From contig DCWA01000035.1 of the NCBI GenBank assembly GCA_002327445.1, positions 62,001 to 126,000 on the forward strand: a stretch of DNA of 64,000 nucleotides, written 5' to 3'. The DNA comes from Desulfobacteraceae bacterium UBA2174 (GTDB lineage Bacteria; Desulfobacterota; Desulfobacteria; Desulfobacterales; UBA2174). Shown one piece after another: positions 17,257 through 25,436 of the stretch. The notes beneath the pieces are model-generated. The model worked only from the letters and a program-made list of their open reading frames with translations, was not told the DNA's origin and made no database searches. A program made the position numbers and the translations under genes. Position 1 is the stretch's first letter; each line of letters starts with the position of its first letter.

Positions 17257-17475
17257 TAGTGCCTGAACGAAAAGTCATGTTCAGGCAAAATCCGAATATC
17301 GAAACTCGAAACTCGAAACAAATTCGAATACCAAATGACAAAATGACTAAAAGGAACTTGTTGAAATTTCATTGTTTTGGTCATTGGAACATTTCTGCTT
17401 TTGTCATTGTTTCGGATTTCGAAATTCGGATTTCGAATTTTTTACCGAAAAACCGGGGTTTTCGTTCAGACACTA
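17257..17475. mobile_element. MITE-like element with 17-bp terminal inverted repeats
   Basis: The left end TAGTGCCTGAACGAAAA (17257-17273) and the right end (17459-17475, its reverse complement with one mismatch) bound 219 AT-rich bases. Inside lie nested inverted repeats of TCGAAA/TTTCGA-type words flanking AAATGACAAAATGAC. The left end also forms its own 9-bp hairpin (17260-17268 with 17279-17287). There is no transposase and no convincing reading frame, so it would depend on an enzyme elsewhere. Composition is far from the GC-rich surroundings, consistent with a transferred element. It fills most of the 412-base gap between DUF4911 and recJ. Confidence 0.6.
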
Positions 17476-17483
17476 AATAGCAA

Positions 17484-17515
17484 GTGCCCTCGGGCGGCTT
17501 GGCCCCGTCGGGCAC
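17484..17515. other. GC-rich stem-loop between the repeat element and recJ
   Basis: GTGCCC (17484-17489) pairs with GGGCAC (17510-17515), with an inner imperfect CGGGC/GCCCCG pairing. An AATATTATTATTATAG stretch follows. It could terminate transcripts from the left or be a structured leader of recJ. The remaining 150 bases up to recJ show no other clear signal. Confidence 0.35.
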
Positions 17516-17665
17516 GAATATTATTATTATAGTGGTCAGACGGCCTTTTGCAACGGGAAAATACCGGAAAATGACCGGGAAACGGGCGTCCCCCACCCGC
17601 TCCCCGATGGCTGGCCGCCGGATTAGCCTTTGCGCCCGGGGCCGCATTTGCGCTATAGGGCCGGC

Positions 17666-19381
17666 ATGCAGACCGACTGGCAAATCTCTTCATCGGACGA
17701 GCCGACCGCCGCACGCCTCGCCGCCGCCCTGCCCCTGCCGGTGGAACTGGCCCGCATCCTGGTCCAACGGGGAATCACCGATTCCGGCACGGCGCAATCC
17801 TTTCTCGAACCGGCCCTGGGCCAGCTTCCGCCACCGGAATCCCTGGCGCCCCTGGAAGCGGCCGCCGCGCGGGTAGCCGAAGCCGTCACGGCCGGCCAGC
17901 GGATTCTGGTCTTCGGCGACTACGATGCCGACGGCGTTACCGCCACGGCCCTGCTGATGGATTTTCTCGAACAGGCCGGAGCGGATGTGACGGCCTACAT
18001 CCCCGACCGCCGCCGGGAGGGCTACGGCTTTCAGCCCGAGCACGTCCTCGACCCGGCCGAGGCACAGGGATGCCGCCTCATCGTTACCGTGGACTGCGGT
18101 GCGTCCAGCCGCGAAGCAGTGGCCGAAGCCCACCGCCGCGGCATCGACGTCGTGGTCACCGACCACCACCTCCCCGATTCGGCCCATCTTCCGGCCGCGG
18201 CGGTGGTCAATCCCCGCCAGGGGCCTTCCGACGGCCCCCTGGCCCATCTGGCCGGAGTGGGGGTCGCCTTCTACCTGGCCGTCTGCCTCAGAGCCCGCCT
18301 GCGTCGCATGGACTGGTGGCATCGGCACCCGGAGCCGAACCTGCGCCAGGCCTGCGACCTGGTGGCCATCGGCACGGTGGCCGACATGGTCCCCCTGCTG
18401 GGCGTCAACCGGGTCCTGACCCACGTCGGCCTGGCGGTGATGCGCGAGGCCCGGCGACCCGGCATCGAAGCCTTGATGGCGGTCAGCGGCGTTGCGGCGG
18501 GAAGCATCGGCAGTCAGGACATCGCCTTCCGCCTTGCCCCCCGGATCAACGCGGCCGGCCGCCTGGCCGATCCCCGGCTCGCCTTGGACCTGCTGCGATG
18601 CCGGGAGCCGGACCGTGCCCGCCAATTGGCCCTGCGCCTGGACGCGTTGAATCAACAGCGGCGGGAGATGGAGGCCGAAATTTTCGACGAGGCCGTCGGC
18701 CGGCTGGAACGCGACGGGGATCTCCGTGCCCGGCGAGCGCTGGTGCTGGCCGATCCCCGGTGGCACGATGGGGTCGTCGGCATCGTCGCCGGGCGCCTTG
18801 CCAAACGCTACCACCTCCCGGCGGTGGTGTTGACCCTTTGTGACGGCCGATGGAAAGGGTCGGCCCGCAGCGTCGACGGACTGGACATCTGCGCCGCCTT
18901 CCGGGAGACGGCCGGTCACCTCTGCGGTTTCGGCGGCCACCCCATGGCGGCCGGACTCCGTCTCGACCCCCAGCGGCTGGACGCCTTCACCCGGGACCTG
19001 GAGGCGGCCGTGGGCCGCCTGGCGCCTCACCTCGGCGCTGCCCCGCCCCTGGCCATCGATGCCGAGTTGGACCTGGATCGCATCACTCCCGCCTTTCTCG
19101 ACGCCCTGACCGCTCTGGAGCCTTTCGGCACCGCCAACCCCGAGCCGCTTTTCGCCGCCAGCGGGCTGTCGATCCGGGAATTTCGGCCGATGGGGCGCGC
19201 GCACCTGCGCATGACCCTCTGCCAGGCCGACCGCCCCGCGGCGCGCCAGGTAGAGGCCATCCGATTCAACGCGCCGGCGGACAACCGCCCGGACACCTGT
19301 CTGCCTCGGGCGGCCTTTCGCCTGGGCTGGAACCGTTTCAACGGGCGGCGCAGCCCCCGGATGATCATCGTCGACACCTGA
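17666..19381 (+). CDS. recJ: Single-stranded-DNA-specific exonuclease RecJ
   Basis: 5'-3' ssDNA exonuclease of recombination and mismatch repair, 571 aa. The DHH-family motifs are present: Phe-Gly-Asp-Tyr-Asp-Ala-Asp-Gly (about 85-92), Thr-Val-Asp-Cys-Gly, and Val-Val-Thr-Asp-His-His (motif III), which bind the two metal ions. A DHHA1 domain follows with Gly-Ile-Val-Ala-Gly-Arg-Leu and Gly-Gly-His-Pro-Met-Ala-Ala-Gly, then a C-terminal OB-like domain. Start ATG 17666 has only a weak GGG upstream. The gene stands alone between the repeat element and the next promoter. Length and motif order match the family. Confidence 0.93.
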   Translation: MQTDWQISSSDEPTAARLAAALPLPVELARILVQRGITDSGTAQSFLEPALGQLPPPESLAPLEAAAARVAEAVTAGQRILVFGDYDADGVTATALLMDFLEQAGADVTAYIPDRRREGYGFQPEHVLDPAEAQGCRLIVTVDCGASSREAVAEAHRRGIDVVVTDHHLPDSAHLPAAAVVNPRQGPSDGPLAHLAGVGVAFYLAVCLRARLRRMDWWHRHPEPNLRQACDLVAIGTVADMVPLLGVNRVLTHVGLAVMREARRPGIEALMAVSGVAAGSIGSQDIAFRLAPRINAAGRLADPRLALDLLRCREPDRARQLALRLDALNQQRREMEAEIFDEAVGRLERDGDLRARRALVLADPRWHDGVVGIVAGRLAKRYHLPAVVLTLCDGRWKGSARSVDGLDICAAFRETAGHLCGFGGHPMAAGLRLDPQRLDAFTRDLEAAVGRLAPHLGAAPPLAIDAELDLDRITPAFLDALTALEPFGTANPEPLFAASGLSIREFRPMGRAHLRMTLCQADRPAARQVEAIRFNAPADNRPDTCLPRAAFRLGWNRFNGRRSPRMIIVDT

Positions 19382-19467
19382 GCACAAAACCGCCGTCTCC
19401 ACTGCGCGACCGATGCCCGAACCCGGTGGCGGTCGACAGAAAACAGCCTCAGGCCATGGTTTTTCCC

Positions 19468-19496
19468 TTGCATTGGATGCGCCGGCACATTATGAT
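19468..19496 (+). promoter_or_regulatory. Sigma70-type promoter for the 19584-25116 gene group
   Basis: TTGCAT, exactly 17 bases, TATGAT, lying 88 bases before the next start. Good match at both boxes in an otherwise GC-rich gap. Confidence 0.55.
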
Positions 19497-19583
19497 GCGC
19501 GCCAAATTCGCCCGTTCGGCTCGGCTTCGGATGCGGTTTGGTGCTGCGGCCAGCCGGTTGAATGATGCAGGAAAGGTAAGTGA

Positions 19584-20003
19584 ATGGCCAAGGTATTTCG
19601 CCCCAGCACCCGTGAATCCTCGATCCTTTCCCGGATCGAATCCTCGAAGGAGTACCAGCGCCGCAAGGCCCTCGGTGCCATCCGCGACTGCGCCGAAGCG
19701 CTGGCCAATGCCGTAGCGATGAAGCTGGTGGAAAACGACCTGGTGGAAACCACCAGCAAGAACCAACTCCAGGAGCAGATCCTCGCCAGCCTCGAAACCC
19801 TGAGCCTGGCGGACGATTTCGACATCGACTACCTCAGCGCCCCTTTCCGCCAGGTGGTTCCCCAGCCCCACGTGGTCAGCCTCTACCTGACGGCCTTTGT
19901 CATCGAGAAACTCATCCACCACAAGGCGGTGGTGGACATCTACGGATCGGACGAAGAAATCTACAGCTGCATCAACCGGCAAGTGACCAAGTTCATTCCC
20001 TGA
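19584..20003 (+). CDS. Conserved hypothetical protein, 139 aa
   Basis: I do not recognise the family. The product is soluble and mostly helical. It begins Met-Ala-Lys-Val-Phe-Arg-Pro-Ser-Thr-Arg, has a charged helix (Glu-Tyr-Gln-Arg-Arg-Lys-Ala), then several amphipathic helices, and ends Val-Thr-Lys-Phe-Ile-Pro. There is a single cysteine near 36 and another near 131, with no catalytic motif. A fair Shine-Dalgarno (AGGAAAGG, about 9 bases upstream) and 6-base spacing to the RNase Z-like gene indicate real expression and an operon. It may be a partner of that hydrolase. Confidence 0.75.
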   Translation: MAKVFRPSTRESSILSRIESSKEYQRRKALGAIRDCAEALANAVAMKLVENDLVETTSKNQLQEQILASLETLSLADDFDIDYLSAPFRQVVPQPHVVSLYLTAFVIEKLIHHKAVVDIYGSDEEIYSCINRQVTKFIP

Positions 20004-20009
20004 TCGATC

Positions 20010-21047
20010 ATGCGTTGCGCCTTCAGGCCTCGACTGGTCAACGGCGTGTTCGAGGACCCGGTCCTGTTCGTCGATTTCGCCCATCAACACCGGGCCCTGC
20101 TCTTCGACCTGGGCGACATCGATCGCCTGTCCACCAAGGATCTGCTCAAGGTCTCCCACGTTTTTGTCAGTCACACCCACATGGATCACTTCTGCGGTTT
20201 CGACCGCCTGCTGCGGGTCTGCCTGGGGCGGCCAAAACGGCTCTGGCTCTGCGGCCCGCGGGGTTTTTTGGCCAATCTGGCGGGAAAACTCGCTGGCTAC
20301 AGTTGGGACCTGGTCGGTTCCTACAACGAGGCGCTGAGCATCAAGGCAGTTGAGGTGCATCCTGAAATTCGCCGACAACAGCGATTCGAGTGCCGCCTGG
20401 GGTTCATTCCGGATCAACCGCCCCGCGAGGCGCCGTTCGATGGTTGCCTGTTGACGGAGCCCGATTTTTCAGTGACCGCCGCCGTGTTGCAGCACAGCAG
20501 CCCCTGTTTGGGGTTCCGCCTCCGGGAGCACTTTCACGTCAACATCCTCAAGCCGCGGCTCGAAGCCCTGGGTCTGAAGGTCGGCCCCTGGATCAACCGT
20601 TTCAAGGCCGCCCTGTACGCCGAAGCCCCGCCGGACAGCCCGGTGACGGCCGTGGGCGCCGATGGCAACTCCCGGACCTTCATTCTGGGCGAATTGGCAG
20701 AGGCTTTGGTGCGGATCACCGCCGGCCAACAGATCGCCTATGTCACCGATGCCGCCGACACCCGCGAAAACCGCCAAGCCATCGCCGCCTTGATCCAGGG
20801 GGTGGATCGACTGTATATCGAGGCGGCATTTCTCCAACGGGATGCGGCGCTGGCCCGCGCCCGCCACCACCTGACGGCGGGCACGGCCGGTGCCATCGCC
20901 GGCATGGCGGGGGTGAAGGAGCTGCACCTGATGCACTTTTCGCCGCGGTACACCGACCGTCCCGAGCTGCTCATCGATGAGGCGCGGCAGGCCTTTGCCG
21001 CCTCCCGAAGAGATGCAGTAGCGACCGGAGGCACCGGAGGTTCATGA
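20010..21047 (+). CDS. Metallo-beta-lactamase-fold hydrolase, RNase Z-like
   Basis: A 345-aa MBL-fold protein. The metal motif is Ser-His-Thr-His-Met-Asp-His (about 52-58), preceded by Leu-Phe-Asp-Leu-Gly-Asp. Later ligands appear as Val-Thr-Asp-Ala-Ala-Asp-Thr and His-Phe-Ser-Pro-Arg-Tyr near the C-terminus. The last motif is the one RNase Z/ElaC-like proteins use, so it could process tRNA 3' ends or act as a related phosphodiesterase. It lacks a clearly recognisable flexible exosite arm and has long insertions between motifs, so a specialised substrate is possible. Starts 6 bases after the hypothetical gene; tex follows after 78 bases. Confidence 0.8.
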   Translation: MRCAFRPRLVNGVFEDPVLFVDFAHQHRALLFDLGDIDRLSTKDLLKVSHVFVSHTHMDHFCGFDRLLRVCLGRPKRLWLCGPRGFLANLAGKLAGYSWDLVGSYNEALSIKAVEVHPEIRRQQRFECRLGFIPDQPPREAPFDGCLLTEPDFSVTAAVLQHSSPCLGFRLREHFHVNILKPRLEALGLKVGPWINRFKAALYAEAPPDSPVTAVGADGNSRTFILGELAEALVRITAGQQIAYVTDAADTRENRQAIAALIQGVDRLYIEAAFLQRDAALARARHHLTAGTAGAIAGMAGVKELHLMHFSPRYTDRPELLIDEARQAFAASRRDAVATGGTGGS

Positions 21048-21125
21048 ACCGCGGACTTTCCCGGCCGGCCTCAGCCCCCTGAAGCCATCGACCGCCACCC
21101 TCTTTCAAGGAAATCAGCCGGCCCC

Positions 21126-22013
21126 ATGCCCCCCAATGGACTGCACGAAAACACGCCGCCTGCCCGGCACATCGAAACGCTTGCAGCGGAGCTTTCCCTT
21201 GCCCCGTCCCGGATAGAGGCCGCCGCGGCGCTCCTCGGGGAGGGCGCCAGCGTCCCCTTCATCGCCCGCTACCGCAAGGAGGCCACCGGCAGCCTGGACG
21301 AGGTCGCCATCACGGCCATCCGCGACCGTCTCGCCCAACTGGCCGAACTGGATGGGCGCCGGGCCGCCATTCTCAAGTCCCTCGAACAAAACGGCCACCT
21401 GAACGAGGACCTGGAGGCCGGAATCGCCGCGGCATCCACCCTGGCCGAGCTGGAAGACCTCTACCTGCCCTACCGGCCCAAGCGGCGCACCCGGGCCGCC
21501 GTGGCTCGGGAAAAGGGGTTGGCCCCCCTGGCCGAGGCCCTGCTCGCCCAGACCGGCATCGATCCCCAATCGGCGGCCGCGGCCTTCGTGGATGCCGAAA
21601 AAGAGGTGCCCGACATCGAAACCGCCCTGGCCGGGGCCCGGGACATCGTCGCCGAAACGGTGAACGAGGATGCCGCCGCCCGGTCCCGGATGCGCGCCTA
21701 TTTTTCCGATCGGGCGCTCCTTCGGACCACCGTGATCGACGACAAGGAAGTCGAAGGAGCCAAGTTCAAGGACTACTTCGACTGGAACGAACCGGCCGCG
21801 ACGGCCCCTTCCCACCGCATCCTGGCCATGCGCCGGGGCGAGAAGGAGGGGGTGCTCAACCTGCGCCTCACACCGCCGGAGGACGGAGCCATCTCCCTGC
21901 TCATGGCCCTTTTCGTCCACACGGATGCTGAAGACGGACGCCAGGCGGCCCTGGCGGTGGAAGACGGGTACCGGCGCCTGATGAGCCGGACCATGGAGAC
22001 CGAGCTGCGTTAG
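21126..22013 (+). pseudogene. tex: Tex transcription accessory protein, N-terminal part, cut by in-frame TAG
   Basis: The first 295 codons of tex, covering the Tex-like N-terminal helix-turn-helix region (Val-Pro-Phe-Ile-Ala-Arg-Tyr-Arg-Lys-Glu-Ala-Thr-Gly near 40) and the long helical segment with Leu-Tyr-Leu-Pro-Tyr-Arg-Pro-Lys-Arg. Reading stops at a TAG (22011-22013), yet homology continues in the same frame immediately afterwards. In other Tex proteins the stop position is usually leucine, so a single TTG-to-TAG change explains it. TAG ends many intact genes here (rlmI, ileS, pyk, argC), so it is a normal stop. Either a nonsense mutation, a sequencing error or readthrough. Confidence 0.8.
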
Positions 22014-23420
22014 GCCACCAAACAGCGGGCCGACGCCGAAGCCATCGCCGTCTTTGCCGAGAACCTGCGCCAACTGCTGCTGGCGCCGCCCCTGGGCCCG
22101 CGCCGGGTCATGGGCGTCGATCCGGGGTTCCGCACCGGCTGCAAGGTGATCTGCCTCGACCGCCAGGGCAAGCTGCTGCACCACGAAACCCTCTTCATCC
22201 ACGGATCGGCGGACCAGCGCGAACGGGCGGCCCGCCGGGCCGAGGCCCTGGTGGCCGAGTTCGCCGTGGAGGCCGTGGCCGTTGGAAACGGCACCGCCGG
22301 AAGGGAGACCGAGGCCTTTTTCAGGTCCTTGCCCCTGCCGCCAGCGGTGGCCGTGGCCATGGTCAACGAAAGCGGGGCCTCGATCTACAGCGCCTCGGAA
22401 ATGGCCCGGGAGGAGTTCCCCGACCTGGATCTCACCGTGCGCGGGGCGATATCCATCGGCCGGCGCCTGATGGACCCGCTGGCCGAACTGGTGAAAATCG
22501 ACCCCAAGTCCATCGGCGTGGGGCAGTACCAGCACGACGTGGACCAGACCGCCCTGAAGCAGGCCCTGGACGACGTGGTGGTGAGCTGCGTCAACGCGGT
22601 GGGCGTGGATGTCAACCGCGCCAGCGCCGCCCTGCTCACCTATGTGTCCGGCCTGGGCCCCCGGCTGGCGCGCCACATCGTGGCCCACCGGGATGCCCAC
22701 GGGCCGTTTCGGACCCGGGAGGATCTCAAGGCGGTTCCCCGGCTGGGGCCCAAGGCCTTCGAGCAGGCCGCCGGGTTCCTGCGCATCGTCGACGGCCCCA
22801 ACATCCTCGATGCCAGCGCCGTCCACCCGGAACGCTATCCCATCGTGGCCGCCATGGCCGCCGACCTCGGCTGTCAGGTGGCGGACCTGATGACCGACCC
22901 CGCCCAGCGCCGACGCATCGAGGTGAACCGCTACGTCAGCGGCGAGGTGGGCCTGCCCACCCTGACCGACATCCTGGCGGAACTGGCCAAACCGGGACGC
23001 GATCCGCGCCGGCGCTTCGAGCCTTTCGCCTTTGCCGCCGGGGTGGAAAAAATCGAGGATCTGGTGGTGGGGATGCGCCTGCCGGGAATCGTCACCAACG
23101 TGACCCGCTTCGGGGCCTTCGTGGACGTGGGGGTTCACCAGGACGGGTTGGTGCACGTAAGCCAGATGGCCGACCGCTTCGTGCGCGACCCGGCCGAGGT
23201 GGTGAAGGTCCAGCAGAAAGTAACGGTGCGGGTGCTGGAGGTGGACCTGGAACGACGCCGCATCGCCTTGAGCCTGCGCGAGACCGCCGAAATTCCGAAA
23301 CCGGACCCGGAGGACCGACCCCGAGCCCCGCGCCGGCCAGCCTCCGGCGCCAAGGCGCCGGCGAAGCCTCTGCGGCAGCCGTTTCACAACCCCTTCGCCG
23401 ATGCCCTGAAGCGAAACTGA
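22014..23420 (+). pseudogene. tex: Tex transcription accessory protein, C-terminal part after the TAG
   Basis: Continues in the tex frame from codon 297. It holds the end of the helical region (Phe-Ala-Glu-Asn-Leu-Arg-Gln-Leu-Leu-Leu), the YqgF/RuvC-like domain (Val-Asp-Pro-Gly-Phe-Arg-Thr-Gly), tandem helix-hairpin-helix motifs and a C-terminal S1 RNA-binding domain (Gly-Ala-Phe-Val-Asp-Val-Gly-Val). The tail is Pro/Lys/Ala-rich. The first usable ATG is at 22110, so a separate polypeptide of 436 aa could be made, but no Shine-Dalgarno is evident there. No other lesion is visible, so the break is recent or artefactual. dtd follows 44 bases later. Confidence 0.8.
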
Positions 23421-23464
23421 CAAGGGCTGAAGTTTGCTGACAACCTGCATCCAGCGAGGCAACC

Positions 23465-23926
23465 ATGCGCGTCGTGATCCAACGGGTGACTCGGGCCAGC
23501 GTCAGCGTGGACGGCGCCGCCGTGGGCGCCATCGGTCCCGGATTGATGGTGCTCGTGGGCGTGGCCGAGGGGGATACGCCGGCCGACAGCCGCTATCTGG
23601 CGGAGAAAACCGTCCATTTGAGAATTTTCGAAGACAAGGCGGGCAAGATGAACCGCAGCCTCCTGGACACCGGCGGTGCCCTGCTGGCCGTCTCCCAGTT
23701 CACCTTGCTGGCCGACTGCAGCCGGGGGCGCCGCCCGTCGTTCGTCCACGCCGCCCCGCCGGACCGGGCCCAGGCCCTCTACCTGGACTTCGTGGCGGCG
23801 GCGAAAGAGATCGGCGTGCACGTGGAAACCGGCCGGTTTCAGGCGTTCATGCAGGTGGCCTTGGTCAACGACGGACCGGTGACCATCGTTATCGACAGCC
23901 GTGCCCGGAGCGAGGTGCACCCATGA
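23465..23926 (+). CDS. dtd: D-aminoacyl-tRNA deacylase
   Basis: Hydrolyses D-aminoacyl-tRNA (and glycyl-tRNA-Ala), keeping D-amino acids out of protein. The 153-residue length is typical. The cross-dimer active site motifs Ser-Gln-Phe-Thr-Leu (77-81) and Asn-Asp-Gly-Pro-Val-Thr (135-140, with the Gly-Pro dipeptide that excludes L-residues) are intact. Its stop overlaps the dacB start (ATGA), so the two are coupled. Confidence 0.95.
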   Translation: MRVVIQRVTRASVSVDGAAVGAIGPGLMVLVGVAEGDTPADSRYLAEKTVHLRIFEDKAGKMNRSLLDTGGALLAVSQFTLLADCSRGRRPSFVHAAPPDRAQALYLDFVAAAKEIGVHVETGRFQAFMQVALVNDGPVTIVIDSRARSEVHP

Positions 23927-25116
23927 TCGGACGATTTTCGACGGCTCTGACCCTGGTCCTGCTGCTGGCGGCGAGTCCTTTGGCCCGGGCGGCAACCCTG
24001 CCCCCGGACCTGGCGGCACTCCTGGGGCCCCGGGACAGCCTGCTGGTGACCGATGGCGCCGGACGCCGGGTGCTTTCATGGAACGCCGAGGCGTCGCGGA
24101 CACCCGCCTCGGTGCTCAAGATGCTCACCGCCCACGTTGCCCTGACCCATCTTGGCCCGGATTACCGGTTCACCACCAGTTTTCATCAGGATGCCGACGG
24201 TCGCCTCTACGTGCGCGGCCACGGCGACCCGCTGCTGGTTTCGGAAGTCCTCGCCGACCTGGCGGCGGCCCTGGCCCCGCGCCTGGCGCCGGTGACCGAT
24301 CTGGTGGTGGACGACGGGGATTTCATCCAACCGCTCGTCATCCCCGGGATTTCGAACACCGACAACCCCTACGACGCCCCCAACGGGGCCCTGTGCGTCA
24401 ACTTCAACACCATCTCGGTGCATCGCGGCGCCGACGGGCGCTACACCAGCGCCGAGCCTCAGACACCGCTGGTCCCCTTTGCCCGGACACTGTTGGCGCG
24501 GCGTCCGCCGGCCAACGGACGGCTGGTGCTCACCCATGACGGCACCCGGGCCGCCATCTATGCCGGTCACCTGCTGGCCCATTTCCTCTCCAAGGCCGGA
24601 CGGCCGGTCTCCGGTGCGGTCCGGAAAGGAAAGGTTCCTCCCGAGGCGCGGCCAGTGATGGATTTCGCCTCTCCCTTTCCCCTCAGCGAGGTCATCTCCC
24701 GCATGCTGGAGAATTCCAGCAACTTCATCGCCAACCAGCTCCTCATCGCCGCCGGCGCCAAAGTCCACGGCCTTCCCGGCACCCTGGAAAAAGGGGTGCG
24801 CCTGGCCGCTGAACACGCCCGCCGGCATCTGGGTTGGACCGAATTCCAGTTGGTCGAAGGATCGGGCATCGCACGCCAAAATCAGGTGACGGCCGCCGAC
24901 CTGGACCGGCTCCTGGCCGCCTTTGTCCCCCACCGGCATCTGATGCGCAGCGAGGGACGGGCCCGCTTCAAGACCGGCACCCTGAATGGCGTCCAGACCC
25001 GCGCCGGATACATTGACGGCGGTGCCGATGGAACCTACCGCTTTGTGATCCTGGTCAACACGCACGGCCGCCGGGCCGACCCGGTGCTGAAGGCGCTGAC
25101 GCAACGGCTGCCCTGA
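23923..25116 (+). CDS. dacB: D-alanyl-D-alanine carboxypeptidase/endopeptidase (PBP4 type, S13)
   Basis: Periplasmic low-molecular-mass penicillin-binding protein that trims or cleaves peptidoglycan cross-links. A signal peptide (about 1-23, ending Ala-Arg-Ala) precedes the S13 domain. The three active-site motifs are Ser-Val-Leu-Lys (63-66, nucleophile Ser63), Ser-Ser-Asn (265-267) and Lys-Thr-Gly (350-352). At 397 aa it is shorter than E. coli DacB (about 477), with a reduced insertion between the first two motifs, as in many non-enteric homologues. Translationally coupled to dtd. Its partners in the window are mrcB and murJ, not in the same operon. Confidence 0.9.
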   Translation: MIGRFSTALTLVLLLAASPLARAATLPPDLAALLGPRDSLLVTDGAGRRVLSWNAEASRTPASVLKMLTAHVALTHLGPDYRFTTSFHQDADGRLYVRGHGDPLLVSEVLADLAAALAPRLAPVTDLVVDDGDFIQPLVIPGISNTDNPYDAPNGALCVNFNTISVHRGADGRYTSAEPQTPLVPFARTLLARRPPANGRLVLTHDGTRAAIYAGHLLAHFLSKAGRPVSGAVRKGKVPPEARPVMDFASPFPLSEVISRMLENSSNFIANQLLIAAGAKVHGLPGTLEKGVRLAAEHARRHLGWTEFQLVEGSGIARQNQVTAADLDRLLAAFVPHRHLMRSEGRARFKTGTLNGVQTRAGYIDGGADGTYRFVILVNTHGRRADPVLKALTQRLP

Positions 25117-25160
25117 GGGGGGAAGCGTAAATCACCGCATCGCTTCTCGCGATGCCCCCT

Positions 25161-25400
25161 CTCCCGTGTCATTCCGGACTCCTCTCCCGTGTCATTCCGG
25201 ACTCCTCTCCCGTGTCATTCCGGACTCCTCTCCCGTGTCATTCCGAGCGTCAGCGAGGAATCTGCATTCAGAAATACGGCGGGAAGGGGGAACAATTCCG
25301 AAGAGATCCCTCGTCGCGTTGCTCCTCGGGATGACAAGGGGGGGGGGAATCGGGATGACAAGGGGGGAATCGGGATAAAAAGGGAGTGTTTCTCGGGATG
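25161..25400. repeat. 23-bp tandem array and palindromic interspersed element
   Basis: Three exact copies of a 23-bp unit (25161-25229, containing CCCGTGTCATTCCGGACT) and a partial fourth lead into an element at 25236-25336. Its ends, TGTCATTCCGAGCG...GAGGAATCT and the reverse complement of GATCCCTCG...CTCCTCGGGATGACA, are imperfect inverted repeats. After it, TCGGGATGACAAGGGGGG-type units recur to about 25400. The element resembles the widespread GTCATTCCGAGCG...AGGAATCT repeat of many bacterial phyla. It fills the 320-base gap between dacB and folE2; no gene is supported there. Confidence 0.65.
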
Positions 25401-25436
25401 ACGGAGGAGCGAGCGCTCCATTATCCGGAATGTGGT

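Noticed and set aside
17259..17480. 73-codon frame inside the MITE-like element
   Set aside because: It is built from the repeat words and AT-rich, with no ribosome-binding site; similar frames recur wherever this element occurs.
22011..22013. TAG in tex as evidence for genetic code change or a pyrrolysine site
   Set aside because: TAG ends many intact genes in the window, no pyl genes are seen, and the residue in relatives is usually Leu. Kept only as a minor possibility.
25161..25245. Short direct repeats resembling a CRISPR array
   Set aside because: Units are 23 bp and contiguous with no spacers, and no cas gene is present.
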